Source: Gammaproteobacteria bacterium
Lineage (GTDB): Bacteria; Pseudomonadota; Gammaproteobacteria; Pseudomonadales; UBA5518
Assembly (NCBI GenBank): GCA_016705365.1
Contig: JADIYI010000008.1
Coordinates: 1,240,001 to 1,304,000 of the forward strand
Direction: 5' to 3'
DNA: 64,000 nt
Shown: in pieces, positions 25,903 to 34,448 of the stretch
Layout: every line of letters starts with the position of its first letter
How positions within the stretch are numbered: position 1 is the first letter of the stretch
Program-made: the position numbers and the translations under genes
The notes under the pieces: generated by a model
What the model saw: only the letters and a program-made list of their open reading frames with translations
Database searches by the model: none
What the model was told of the DNA's origin: nothing

Positions 25903-26025
25903 CCAGGCCCAACTCAGGGCAAAGGCAAACGGCAAGGGAACGGCACTCAAGGGACAACGGCCCTATCCTGAAAAGGAAAAGGCCGTTCTGCCCACTCGCT
26001 GCTGCGATACCCGGCCAAATCGTCC

Positions 26026-27237
26026 CTATGCTGTGCCGCTGCCCTCCGCCGCACTCAGATAATCCGCCCAGTCCTGCAACAGCGTCCTTCTCTGATCCAG
26101 CAGCAGCGCCTTGTTGTACGTCGCCCGCACCTTGTTGCTTTCCACGTGGGCAAGCTGCCGTTCAATTGCATCAGGCCGGTATCCGTTCTCATTGGCCCAG
26201 GTTGAAAAGGTCGTCCGCCAGCAATGCGGCGTCGTACCCCGGCCCAGGTTCATGTCGCGCATCGCGTAGGTCAGCCGGTTGGGCGTGGTGAAGCCCTTGC
26301 CGCTCCGGTGTGGGAACAAATAGCGGCCACCGCCCGTAATACACTGCAAATCCTTCAGTACGGCAATGGCCTGCACCGACAACGGGCTGACATGGTCACG
26401 CCGCGCTTTCATCTTCGCCGCAGGCCGACGCCACAGCGCATCCTCAAAGTCGAACTCATCCCACTCGGCATCCGCCGCTTCCCCTGGACGGCAGGCGGTC
26501 AGCGCAATCAGCCGCAGGCACAACGAAGTTTCCGGGTAGCCCCGGTAGCCGCGCAACTCCTGATAGAACTTCTGGATTTGCTCTCGCGTCATCGCCGCCT
26601 TGCTCTCGCTGAACGGCACGCGCAGCAGCCCACGCAGGCTGGGAATAGGATTGGCCTCGACCAGACCCCGCACCACCGCGAACTCAAAGATCGCCGCCAG
26701 ATCGCCTTTGACGTGAATGGCCGCCCAGGCTCCGTGGGACTTGCATTCCTCCAGCAGCGGGCGAATCTGCTTGACGCCAATGTCGCTCATCGGCATCTCG
26801 TCGAGCTTCGGCGACAGGTACTTCCTGATGCGGGACTCTTTCGTGCGGTAGGAACTCTGTGCAAAGACTGGCTTGATCTCGGCCAGGTACGCCTGCGCCA
26901 CCTTGGCAAACGAGCTTTCCTTTGCGCGCTTGCGTTCCTCCAGCACTTCCAAGTTGCGCTGCTTGACCTGCTTCCGCTCATGGGCAGGGTGGATGCCTTG
27001 CTTAACCAGGGCGCGTGCCTTCTCACGGGCAGCACGCGCCTCCGCAAGGCTTACTTGAGGAAAGCCGCCAATGGCAAAGAGGTTCTCCTTGCCTTGCAGG
27101 CGGTACTTCCACCGCCAGAGCTTGCCGCCGGTGGGCTTGACCAGCAGGAACAAGCCCCCGCCGTCTGAAAGTTTCCAATCTCGATCAGTCGATTTGGCCG
27201 ACCTGACCTTGAGGTCGGTGAGTAGATTTTCGGGCAT
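26026..27237 (-). CDS. DUF4102-type tyrosine integrase (P4-like) of the island
   Basis: A protein of 403 residues with an N-terminal arm-binding DUF4102 domain (LSDGGGLFLLVKPTGGKLWRW, about 23-43), a core-binding domain (about 110-205) and the catalytic domain. Catalytic signatures are TACRPGEA (Arg, about 248), HCWRTTF (about 335-341) and a final TYNKA with the nucleophilic Tyr (about 379). These recombinases insert islands and prophages, usually at tRNA or other conserved 3' ends. The gene is complete and lies near the right edge of the island, about 200 bp from the ychF stop. TACCCCC boxes precede it. Confidence 0.93.
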   Translation of the reverse strand: MPENLLTDLKVRSAKSTDRDWKLSDGGGLFLLVKPTGGKLWRWKYRLQGKENLFAIGGFPQVSLAEARAAREKARALVKQGIHPAHERKQVKQRNLEVLEERKRAKESSFAKVAQAYLAEIKPVFAQSSYRTKESRIRKYLSPKLDEMPMSDIGVKQIRPLLEECKSHGAWAAIHVKGDLAAIFEFAVVRGLVEANPIPSLRGLLRVPFSESKAAMTREQIQKFYQELRGYRGYPETSLCLRLIALTACRPGEAADAEWDEFDFEDALWRRPAAKMKARRDHVSPLSVQAIAVLKDLQCITGGGRYLFPHRSGKGFTTPNRLTYAMRDMNLGRGTTPHCWRTTFSTWANENGYRPDAIERQLAHVESNKVRATYNKALLLDQRRTLLQDWADYLSAAEGSGTA

Positions 27238-27261
27238 CGTTGGACTCCACTGCGGGGAAAA

Positions 27262-27303
27262 GTACCCCCACGGTTGAACACGAGTACCCCCAACGCTACC
27301 CCC
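27262..27303. repeat. TACCCCC box cluster upstream of the island integrase
   Basis: GTACCCCCA occurs at 27262-27270 and 27284-27292 (22 bp apart), and a shorter TACCCCC at 27297-27303, 25-66 bp before the integrase start. The same box is clustered at 12868-12896. They are candidate arm-type or regulatory sites for the recombinase or its excisionase. Confidence 0.55.
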
Positions 27304-27433
27304 GAATTTTTCAGACCTCGATGAACAATAGGAACGCTCAGCAGACCGTATTGTTTACGCAACCCATTGATTTCAAATGGGCCAATCTGTCCACTAAGCG
27401 CTACTGAGCGCCACCAAGATCCAGCAAATATCG

Positions 27434-28528
27434 TCAGACGTTGAAGCGAAAGTGCACCACGTCACCGTCCTGGATCACGTATTCCTTGCCTTCCAGACGC
27501 CACTTGCCGGCATCCTTGGCGCCCTGCTCGCCGCGACAGGCGATGAAATCGGCATAGGCCACCACCTCGGCGCGGATGAACCCCTTCTGGAAATCGGTAT
27601 GGATCACACCGGCCGCCTCGGGCGCCTTGGCGCCGATGCGCACCGTCCAGGCGCGCACTTCCTTTTCACCGGCAGTGAAATAGGTCTGCAGTTCGAGCAG
27701 GCGGTAACCGGCCCGGATCACCCGGTTCAGTCCGGGCTCGTCGAAGCCGAGCTCGGCGAGGAATTCCGCGCGCTCGTCTTCCTCGAGCTCGGCGATCTCG
27801 GCCTCGAGCTTGTTGCAGATCGGTACCACGATGGCATTCTCCGTGGCGGCGAGTTGTTCCACCGCGGCAAGATGCGGATTGTCGCTGAAGCCGTCCTCGG
27901 CGACATTGGCGATATACATGGTCGGTTTGGCGGTGAGCAGGTGGAACTGCTGCAACGTTTCACGCTCGTCGTCGCCGGCAAGCGGCAATGTGCGCGCGGG
28001 TTTGCCCTCGTTCAGGTGCGGGATGAGCTTTTCGAGCAGCAGCTTCTGGCGGATCGCGTCCTTGTCGCCACCCTTGGCGAAACGGGAGACGCGCTGCAAC
28101 TGCTTTTCGGCGCTGTCGAGATCGGCCAGGGCCAGCTCGGTATTGATGACCTCGATATCGTTGACCGGATCGATGCGGCTCGCCACGTGGACCACGTTGT
28201 CGTCGGCAAAACAGCGCACCACGTGCGCGATCGCATCGGTCTCGCGGATATTGGCGAGGAACTGGTTGCCGAGTCCCTCACCCTTCGAGGCGCCGGCGAC
28301 CAGGCCCGCGATATCGACGAATTCCATCGCGGTGGGCACGATTTTCAGCGGTCTGACGATCGCCGCGATCTGCTCCTGGCGCGGGTCCGGTACCGGCACG
28401 ATCCCGGTATTCGGCTCGATGGTGCAGAACGGAAAGTTCTCGGCACTGATGCCGGCGCGCGTCAGTGCATTGAAGAGTGTCGACTTGCCGACATTGGGCA
28501 GTCCGACGATGCCGCAGTTGAAACCCAT
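27434..28528 (-). CDS. ychF: Redox-regulated Obg-like ATPase YchF
   Basis: A protein of 364 residues, the normal length. It has the P-loop GLPNVGKSTLFNAL (8-21), switch region DIAGLVAGASKGEGLGN, the ATP-specifying NKLE motif (about 201-204) and a C-terminal TGS domain. YchF binds ribosomes and the proteasome-like or catalase machinery in other species and has a role in stress responses. It follows pth with a 3-bp gap, as in most gammaproteobacteria. Its 3' end faces the island. Confidence 0.97.
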   Translation of the reverse strand: MGFNCGIVGLPNVGKSTLFNALTRAGISAENFPFCTIEPNTGIVPVPDPRQEQIAAIVRPLKIVPTAMEFVDIAGLVAGASKGEGLGNQFLANIRETDAIAHVVRCFADDNVVHVASRIDPVNDIEVINTELALADLDSAEKQLQRVSRFAKGGDKDAIRQKLLLEKLIPHLNEGKPARTLPLAGDDERETLQQFHLLTAKPTMYIANVAEDGFSDNPHLAAVEQLAATENAIVVPICNKLEAEIAELEEDERAEFLAELGFDEPGLNRVIRAGYRLLELQTYFTAGEKEVRAWTVRIGAKAPEAAGVIHTDFQKGFIRAEVVAYADFIACRGEQGAKDAGKWRLEGKEYVIQDGDVVHFRFNV

Positions 28529-28531
28529 GGT

Positions 28532-29122
28532 TTATTCAGCCCTGTAACTGTTGAGATGATTCATCGCGATCGGCCAGTTGCCACGCACCGCATCGGGCAG
28601 TACCCGGATGGCTTCCGCGATGCACAGATCGATCTTGCGGCGCTCATCGGGCGCGGCTTTCGACAGCACATGCGGTGTGACCCGTTCGCGGTCGCCGGGA
28701 TGTCCGATACCAATGCGCAGACGATGGAACTCGCGGTTGTTGGCCAGCGCGCTGATGACATCACGCACACCATTGTGTCCGCCGTGTCCGCCACCGAGCT
28801 TGAAACGGATCTCCCCGGGTGGCAGGTCGAGTTCATCGTAGGCCAGCAGGATCTGCCCGACCTCGAGCTTGAAGAACCCGGCCATCGCTCCGACCGCCTG
28901 GCCGCTGCGATTCATCCAGGTCTGCGGTATCAGCAGGCGCACTTCCTGCCCCGCGATATGCACGCGGGCCGTCAACCCGTGAAAGCGGGCTTCGGGTTTG
29001 AGCGTGGCTGCGCAGGAGAGCGCCAGCGCCAGCACGAAATCGGCACCCGCATTGTGCCGGGTGCGCGCGTATTCGGGCCCGGGATTGCCGAGCCCGACGA
29101 TCAGTGCGAGCGCTGTTGACAC
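28532..29122 (-). CDS. pth: Peptidyl-tRNA hydrolase
   Basis: A protein of 196 residues that frees tRNA from prematurely released peptidyl-tRNA. It shows GLGNPGPEY (10-18), the catalytic His in RTRHNAG (about 20-26) and TWMNRSG (about 70). The start is a GTG at 29120-29122. It lies between rplY and ychF, the usual order. Confidence 0.96.
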   Translation of the reverse strand: MSTALALIVGLGNPGPEYARTRHNAGADFVLALALSCAATLKPEARFHGLTARVHIAGQEVRLLIPQTWMNRSGQAVGAMAGFFKLEVGQILLAYDELDLPPGEIRFKLGGGHGGHNGVRDVISALANNREFHRLRIGIGHPGDRERVTPHVLSKAAPDERRKIDLCIAEAIRVLPDAVRGNWPIAMNHLNSYRAE

Positions 29123-29138
29123 CGGTAAGGATCAGGAA

Positions 29139-29173
29139 GCGCGGGCCAGCGCCCATTCCGGGCTGGCCCGCGC
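29139..29173 (-). terminator. Strong hairpin between rplY and pth
   Basis: GCGCGGGCCAGC (29139-29150) pairs exactly with 29162-29173 across an 11-nt loop, just after the rplY stop. The stem is GC-rich, but no T run follows. It may attenuate transcription into pth or stabilise the rplY message. Confidence 0.5.
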
Positions 29174-29179
29174 AGCGGG

Positions 29180-29821
29180 TCAGGATGCGGGTTTCGCGGG
29201 TTCCGCGGCAGCTGCATCTTCCTCGCCCTCGGTCGCGCCGACCTTCGCTGCCAGAACCGTCGCAACCGGCAGGTCGTGCTCCGGGCCATGCGAGAGTTCG
29301 ATGCTCTCGACGCCTTCGGGAAGTGTCAGTTCCGAAAGATGCACCGAATCACCGACATGGTACGGGGTCATGTCGACTTCGATGAATTCCGGCAAATCCT
29401 TTGGCAGACAGCTGACGTGCACTTCGTTGGCGTTGTGCTGGATCATGCCGCCCTGCTGTTTCACGCCGTGGCACTTTTCTTCGTTGATGAAGTGCAGCGG
29501 AATGTGGATGTGGAGCTTGCGGCCTCTGACCACGCGCTGGAAGTCGGCGTGCAGGATGCGCGGCTTGGCCGGATGGCGCTGCAGATCCTTGAGGATGACC
29601 TCTTCGGTATCGGCGTCCACGTTGAGCGTGATCAGGTGGGAGAAGAACGCTTCGTTCTCCAGCGCCCTGCTGAGGTCCTTGTGCGACAGGGAAATCGTGC
29701 GTGGTTCCCCGTCACCGCCGTAGATGATCCCCGGAACCAGGTTTTGGTGACGCAGGCGGCGGCTCGCACCTTTCCCCGCGTCGCCGCGTGCTGCGGCATT
29801 CAGAACAAATTCGCCAGACAT
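29180..29821 (-). CDS. rplY: 50S ribosomal protein L25/general stress protein Ctc
   Basis: A protein of 213 residues, the long form with an N-terminal L25 5S-rRNA-binding domain (about 1-95) and a C-terminal TL5/Ctc beta domain (about 100-190). An acidic Ala-rich tail (EGEEDAAAAEPAKPAS) follows. It binds 5S rRNA in the large subunit. It lies in the prs-rplY-pth-ychF cluster. Confidence 0.96.
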   Translation of the reverse strand: MSGEFVLNAAARGDAGKGASRRLRHQNLVPGIIYGGDGEPRTISLSHKDLSRALENEAFFSHLITLNVDADTEEVILKDLQRHPAKPRILHADFQRVVRGRKLHIHIPLHFINEEKCHGVKQQGGMIQHNANEVHVSCLPKDLPEFIEVDMTPYHVGDSVHLSELTLPEGVESIELSHGPEHDLPVATVLAAKVGATEGEEDAAAAEPAKPAS

Positions 29822-29884
29822 GGTCTGTACTCCTTTGTGATGCGATCAGTCTCCGTGCGACCGGGATGACTGTCGCGGTTCATG

Positions 29885-29905
29885 AAAGAGGGAGAACGCT
29901 CCCTC
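29885..29905 (-). terminator. Intrinsic terminator after prs
   Basis: On the minus strand GAGGGAG-CGTT-CTCCCTC is followed by TTTC, 10 nt after the prs stop. A perfect 7-bp stem with a tetraloop and a short T tract fits a moderate Rho-independent terminator separating prs from rplY. Confidence 0.7.
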
Positions 29906-29914
29906 CTGTTTGCA

Positions 29915-30859
29915 TCAGCCAAACATCACGCTGATGGATTCCTCGTTGCTGACCCGGCGCACCGCCTCGGCGAGCAGCGGGGCGCTGCTCAGCTGACGGA
30001 TCCGGGTGCAGGCTTGCGCCTCGGGCGACAGCGGGATCGTGTCGGTCACGACCAGCGCATCGAGCACCGAGGCGTTGATATTGGCGAGCGCATTGCCCGA
30101 CAGCACCGCGTGAGTGCAATAGGCGATGACTTTCGAGGCGCCATGCTCCTTGAGCGCCTGGGCGGCCTTGCACAGCGTGCCGGCGGTATCGACCATGTCG
30201 TCGATCACCAGGCAGGTGCGCTCGCTGACATCGCCGATGATGTGCATGACCTGCGCTTCATTGGCCTTGGGGCGGCGCTTGTCGATGATTGCCAGGTCGA
30301 GATCGTTGAGTTGCTTGGCGATGGCCCGGGCGCGCACCACGCCGCCGATATCGGGCGAAACCACCATCAGGTTCGGGTAGCGCTGGCGTTCGATGTCGTC
30401 GATCAGGATGGCGGACCCGTAGACGTTGTCCACCGGCACGTCGAAGAAGCCCTGGATCTGTTCGGCATGCAGGTCGACGGTGAGCACACGGCTCACCCCG
30501 GCCTTGGCCATCATGTCGGCGACCACCTTGGCGCTGATCGGCACGCGGCTCGAGCGGACCCGCCGATCCTGTCGCGAGTAGCCGAAGTAGGGCACCACCG
30601 CGGTGATGCGCGAGGCCGACGAACGGCGCAGCGCGTCGATCATCAGGATCAGTTCCATCAGGTTGTCATTGGTCGGCGCGCAGGTCGACTGGATGATGAA
30701 CACGTCCTTGCCGCGCACGTTCTCGTCGATTTCAATGCTGATTTCGCCATCGCTGAAGCGGTTCACGGTGGCACTGCCCATGCGCAGGCCGAGTCGCTGC
30801 ACGATCTTGTGGGCGAGACCGGGATTGGCATTGCCGGTGAAAACCATCATTTCGGGCAC
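29915..30859 (-). CDS. prs: Ribose-phosphate pyrophosphokinase (PRPP synthetase)
   Basis: It makes PRPP from ribose-5-phosphate and ATP for nucleotide, His and Trp synthesis. A protein of 314 residues from GTG 30857-30859, reading MPEMMVFTGNANP. It shows the PRPP loop VIDDMVDTAGTL (about 218-229) and ATP-site residues in FSDGEI and YSRQDRR. The frame extends upstream to 30892, but the GTG is preceded by AAGGA at 7 nt and matches the family start. It is preceded by tRNA-Gln and ispE, the standard order. Confidence 0.95.
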   Translation of the reverse strand: MPEMMVFTGNANPGLAHKIVQRLGLRMGSATVNRFSDGEISIEIDENVRGKDVFIIQSTCAPTNDNLMELILMIDALRRSSASRITAVVPYFGYSRQDRRVRSSRVPISAKVVADMMAKAGVSRVLTVDLHAEQIQGFFDVPVDNVYGSAILIDDIERQRYPNLMVVSPDIGGVVRARAIAKQLNDLDLAIIDKRRPKANEAQVMHIIGDVSERTCLVIDDMVDTAGTLCKAAQALKEHGASKVIAYCTHAVLSGNALANINASVLDALVVTDTIPLSPEAQACTRIRQLSSAPLLAEAVRRVSNEESISVMFG

Positions 30860-30984
30860 GGCGGAATCCTTCGGGACTGTCTTGCTACGCAACGGCTGGG
30901 CTTCTGAAGCGGAAATTTGCTGTCGGGGATTGCTGGCGTTTCATATCGCTCGGCCACCCTGGAGGTAATTCCCGCATGAAAAAT

Positions 30985-31060
30985 TGGCTGGGGCGGGAGG
31001 ACTCGAACCTCCGAATGGCGGGATCAAAACCCGCTGCCTTAGCCACTTGGCGACGCCCCA
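30985..31060 (-). tRNA. tRNA-Gln (UUG)
   Basis: The reverse complement forms a cloverleaf with acceptor stem TGGGGCG/CGCCCCA, anticodon stem GCGGG/CCCGC with loop TTTTGAT (anticodon TTG), T arm GGTTCGAGT and an encoded CCA (30985-30987). The U1-A72 pair is typical of tRNA-Gln. It sits 8 bp after ispE and is probably processed from the ispE-prs transcript. Confidence 0.97.
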
Positions 31061-31068
31061 ATCGATGC

Positions 31069-31908
31069 TCAATACAGTGCTTCATGCACCGTGGAGTGGT
31101 TGATGCCCCGGGCAACGAACCAGTCCCATTCCTGCGGCACACCGGCTGCCACTGCGCGCGCCTGCCGTTCGCTGCCGAACGCGGCAAACAGGCAACTGCC
31201 GGTACCACTCATGCGCGCTGTCCCGTGGCGGGAGAGCCACCCGAGTGCCCGATCGACCTCGGGATACCGCTTCCTGACCACGGTTTCGCAGTCATTATGA
31301 CCACCGCCCGCCAGAAAGCCCGCTATTGTCATTGTGGGCGTATTTCGTGTCAATTCCCGGTCTGCAAAAATCGCGGCAGTATTTACCGCGCACCCGGGTC
31401 TGATCACGAGGTACCAGCGCTCGGGCAGCTCGATGGCCTGGAGTTGCTCGCCGATGCCCTCCGCCCAGGCGCTGGCGCCGTGCACGAACACCGGCACGTC
31501 CGCACCGAGTTGCAGGCCGAGTTGCGCGAGTTCGGGCAGTGCGAGGCCGCAGCTCCAGAGTCTGTTCAGTGCCAGCAGCGTGGCGCCGGCGTCCGAGCTG
31601 CCACCGCCGAGCCCGCCGCCGGTGGGGATCCGTTTGCGCAATTCGATTTGCACACCGTTCCGGGCGGTGCAGTGTGGTGCCAGCAAGCGCGCGGCACGCA
31701 TCACCAGGTTGCTCTCGGGTGAAATATCGGTGGGTCCGCCCCGCAGGGAGAGGGTCGCCTCGTCGGTGACGGTAAAACGCAGTTCGTCGCACAGATCGAT
31801 CAGCTGGAAAACGGTCTGCAGCTGGTGGTAACCGTCAGGTCGGCGCCCGATGATGTGCAGAAAAAGGTTCAGCTTGGCGGGTGCGCGCAGTGTGACGGTG
31901 CGGCTCAT
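31069..31908 (-). CDS. ispE: 4-diphosphocytidyl-2-C-methyl-D-erythritol kinase
   Basis: The fourth enzyme of the MEP isoprenoid pathway, phosphorylating CDP-methylerythritol. A 279-residue GHMP kinase with APAKLNLFLHIIGRRPDGYH (9-28) and the ATP loop PTGGGLGGGSSDA (about 95-107). Its ATG overlaps the lolB stop. Confidence 0.96.
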   Translation of the reverse strand: MSRTVTLRAPAKLNLFLHIIGRRPDGYHQLQTVFQLIDLCDELRFTVTDEATLSLRGGPTDISPESNLVMRAARLLAPHCTARNGVQIELRKRIPTGGGLGGGSSDAGATLLALNRLWSCGLALPELAQLGLQLGADVPVFVHGASAWAEGIGEQLQAIELPERWYLVIRPGCAVNTAAIFADRELTRNTPTMTIAGFLAGGGHNDCETVVRKRYPEVDRALGWLSRHGTARMSGTGSCLFAAFGSERQARAVAAGVPQEWDWFVARGINHSTVHEALY

Positions 31909-32513
31909 GGGGCCGACGCACTCCAGCGATTGACCAGCACCGTCAAGACTGCATCCTGACCCTCGAGCCGGATCCGGGTCGGCAGCGATATGCCTTCGAT
32001 ATCGCGATAACTGCCAGGTTTGACCAGCCAGCCCGACTGCCTGAAGCTGGCGGCCTCGGAGTTGATGATTGCGGCGGAATCGAACGGTTGATCGGGTTGC
32101 GGGATGCCGCGGACCCAGAACTGCAGCGCCGCGACCGGAATATTCCAGCCCCAGAGTTCGCGCACCAGCAGATCCGGATCGGGATGGTGCCGCGGCTGGC
32201 CCTGCTGGTCAGTCCAGCTCACGCCATCGCGATCGCCGGAGAGAACCAGTTTGCCCATGCCGAGTGCGCCGCTGAGCACCAGGCGGTAGTTCGCTCCCTG
32301 TTGCTGCCAGCCGAGCGCAGCGCTGCCCGAGCCGCTTGCCGCGCGCACGCCGATCTTGCCGTTCAACGCCCAGTTCGCGCGCTGGTTGACCGCGGCGACA
32401 TGTGCTTCCCAGTCGCCGGTGGGCGCCGGACGCAGGGTTTCCCGGGTACAGGCGCCGAGGCCGAGCGTCAGCATGACCACTATCGTGACGGCGCGGGGCA
32501 GCGCGGTGGTCAC
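31905..32513 (-). CDS. lolB: Outer-membrane lipoprotein LolB
   Basis: A protein of 202 residues from GTG 32511-32513, which overlaps the stop of the TPR gene. A signal sequence ends in the lipobox LGLGAC (Cys at about 23). The mature part has the LolB barrel pattern (ANWALNGKIGVRAASGSGSA, then LRVELWGWNIP-like and PFDS). LolB receives lipoproteins from LolA and inserts them in the outer membrane. Confidence 0.92.
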   Translation of the reverse strand: MTTALPRAVTIVVMLTLGLGACTRETLRPAPTGDWEAHVAAVNQRANWALNGKIGVRAASGSGSAALGWQQQGANYRLVLSGALGMGKLVLSGDRDGVSWTDQQGQPRHHPDPDLLVRELWGWNIPVAALQFWVRGIPQPDQPFDSAAIINSEAASFRQSGWLVKPGSYRDIEGISLPTRIRLEGQDAVLTVLVNRWSASAP

Positions 32514-34291
32514 GGTGCGGGTGCCGGTTCGGGCTGTACCGGAGGGCTGACGCCGAGTCGCTCGGTGGTCGCGCGGATGATCGCGCTGTCCGGTGTGCCG
32601 GCAAGTCCCTTGCCCCAGACGAGCCGCGCCTCGTCGGTGCGTCCCATCACCCACAGGACCTCGCCGAGGTGGGCCGCGACCTCGTGATCGGGAAAGCGGT
32701 CGAAGGCCTTGCGCAGGTTTTCGAGCGCGAGTTCAAGGTTGCCAAGCCGGTACTGTACCCAGCCCATGCTGTCGAGAATGGCGGGATCATCGGGCTTGAG
32801 TTCGAGCGCGTGGCTGATCAGTGCGAGGGCCTCGGCGAAACGGTCGGTGAGGTTCGCGAGCGAGTAGCCGAGCGCGTTGAGCGCCAGCGAATTATCGGGA
32901 TCGAGCGCCAGCATGCGCCGCAGATCCTGTTCCATGGCTGCCACGTCACCGCGTTTCTCGCTGACCATTGAGCGGGCGTAGAGCAGTGCCGGCTCCTCGG
33001 GCTGCTCGGCCAGTGCGTTGCTCAGCAGCCGCCACGCGCCGTCATAATCCTTCGATTCCACCCGCAACTCGGATTCCAGTAGCAACAGCCGAAGTTTCTG
33101 GTCGGGCCAGCGCGCGCGCAGCTCCGTCATCGCTTCGCCGAGCGCGGTCGGGCCGCGGGTGCGGCTGATGAGCTCGCAGCCGCGCGCCAGTGCGGCGATG
33201 AACATCGGCGAGGGTTTGACCTCGAGATAATGGGCAATGGCAGCGTCATTGTCTCCCTGGCGCTCGGCCTCCTGTCCGAGATAGAAATGCGCGGCATTCA
33301 GTTGCTGGCCCGCCGCGAGGAGTGCGTTCAATTGCTCGCTCATGCGCTCGAATTGACCGGTCTCGTGGTAGACCAGGGCCAGGGAAAGCCGTAGTTCGGC
33401 ATCGTCCGGCTGCTGCGCGACGAGAATCCGAAACTGCTCCTCGGAGCGTGCCAGATCGGTTTTTGCCAGCAGTCTTGCGTATTGCAGGCGCAGGCGGGTG
33501 TTGTCCGGTGTATCGCGCAGCGCCTGCTCGATGCGGGCGTAAGCCTTTTCGGTATCGCCGAGGTTCTGGTAGACCTGCGCTTCGATCAGAATCGCCTGGT
33601 AGTTGTCGGGGTCGAGTGCCAGCACTTCCCGCACCCTTGCGAGCGCGAGCTCGTTTTCATCGACACTCTGCAGGAGTACCGCGCGCGCGATCAGCACATC
33701 GACTTCGTTTCCCGGACCCAGTGCCTCGAGCTCGGCGAGCATCTCGCGGCGCTCGCTCGGCGCAAGCTCGAGCGAGCTTGCTGCGATAACCGCGAAATTG
33801 CTGGCGCCGCCGGCATCGTGCGCCGCCCGCATGTGGGCGAAGGCCTCCCGCGGCCGGCCGGCGCGGGCGAGTTCGGTGGCCGCGGTGAACTGGGCTTCGG
33901 GTTCTTCCGGCTCCGCCGCGGCCCACAACAAGGCGGCCTCGAGGGTGGCGCGGTCCGCTCCGAAGTAGCGGGCCATGCGGGTGGCGCGTGCCGCGACCCC
34001 GGCGTCGTGGGTACGTGCTGCCTGTTGCAGATAGTTGCCCAGCGCCACGTCGAGCACGCCCCGGCGTGCCGCGAATTCCGCCACCAGCAATGCGTACAGC
34101 GTATCCTCGGGAAACGGTCGGTAAGTGGGTTCGGCGCTTGCCGGCAGCGGTTCGGGGGCGGTGACTGCTGCCGGCACCGGCTGCGCAGCACCGCTGCAGG
34201 CGACCATGATGCCCGTCAGCACAACGCCGGCAGCAACGCGTGCGAGGCGGCTGGTCGCGGCGAAAAAGCTATGGAGGTTCGATATGCTCAT
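32510..34291 (-). CDS. TPR-repeat lipoprotein
   Basis: A 593-residue protein with a lipoprotein signal (VLTGIMVAC, Cys at about 32) and at least ten tetratricopeptide-like helices from about 55 to the C-terminus, for example ALDPDNYQAILIEAQVYQNL and ALDPDNSLALNALGYSL. It is the conserved TPR gene next to lolB in Pseudomonas and relatives. It is likely outer-membrane attached and acts as a protein scaffold; the exact role is unknown. The start is set at ATG 34289-34291 by the signal peptide; the frame upstream is open but non-coding in character. It is divergent from hemA. Confidence 0.88.
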   Translation of the reverse strand: MSISNLHSFFAATSRLARVAAGVVLTGIMVACSGAAQPVPAAVTAPEPLPASAEPTYRPFPEDTLYALLVAEFAARRGVLDVALGNYLQQAARTHDAGVAARATRMARYFGADRATLEAALLWAAAEPEEPEAQFTAATELARAGRPREAFAHMRAAHDAGGASNFAVIAASSLELAPSERREMLAELEALGPGNEVDVLIARAVLLQSVDENELALARVREVLALDPDNYQAILIEAQVYQNLGDTEKAYARIEQALRDTPDNTRLRLQYARLLAKTDLARSEEQFRILVAQQPDDAELRLSLALVYHETGQFERMSEQLNALLAAGQQLNAAHFYLGQEAERQGDNDAAIAHYLEVKPSPMFIAALARGCELISRTRGPTALGEAMTELRARWPDQKLRLLLLESELRVESKDYDGAWRLLSNALAEQPEEPALLYARSMVSEKRGDVAAMEQDLRRMLALDPDNSLALNALGYSLANLTDRFAEALALISHALELKPDDPAILDSMGWVQYRLGNLELALENLRKAFDRFPDHEVAAHLGEVLWVMGRTDEARLVWGKGLAGTPDSAIIRATTERLGVSPPVQPEPAPAP

Positions 34292-34448
34292 GGATCGCGG
34301 AATGTGTCGCCAACGCGACGGAAGCGCAGGATTCTGCACAATTTGTCCGCGAATTGATACACTTTGGCAGCGTTCCAGTTCCCCTTGTTGCCCCGTGAGA
34401 GTGTGTTGCGTCGCCTGCGCCGATGCGCGGGGCGGGTATTCCTGATTC

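Larger units (their letters stand above)
2500..27433. mobile_element. Mosaic defence/genomic island between tRNA-Met and ychF
   Basis: This is a block of accessory genes inside a conserved chromosomal context. It carries a type I restriction system, DUF1016, DUF262, two Fic proteins, an STY4528-type replication protein, an integrase-domain protein, a helicase-methylase-ATPase operon and a terminal DUF4102-type tyrosine integrase. Parts of it (about 16.6-18.6 kb) are visibly more AT-rich than the flanks. Gene remnants and single-base frameshifts are concentrated here. The left edge lies between the tRNA promoter (2499) and the hsdR stop (2590), and the right edge between the integrase repeats (27303) and the ychF stop (27434). 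I found no convincing long direct repeat at the two edges, so the exact attachment sites are unknown. Confidence 0.75.

Noticed and set aside
25778..26062. Small plus-strand protein between fic and the integrase
   Set aside because: It overlaps the operator array, has no good ribosome site, and its sequence has no recognisable domain.
27452..29119. Plus-strand frame of 555 codons over ychF and pth
   Set aside because: Antisense shadow of two well-recognised genes.
30860..30892. Longer prs start at 30892
   Set aside because: The extra 11 residues do not fit the family, and GTG 30859 has AAGGA at a good distance.
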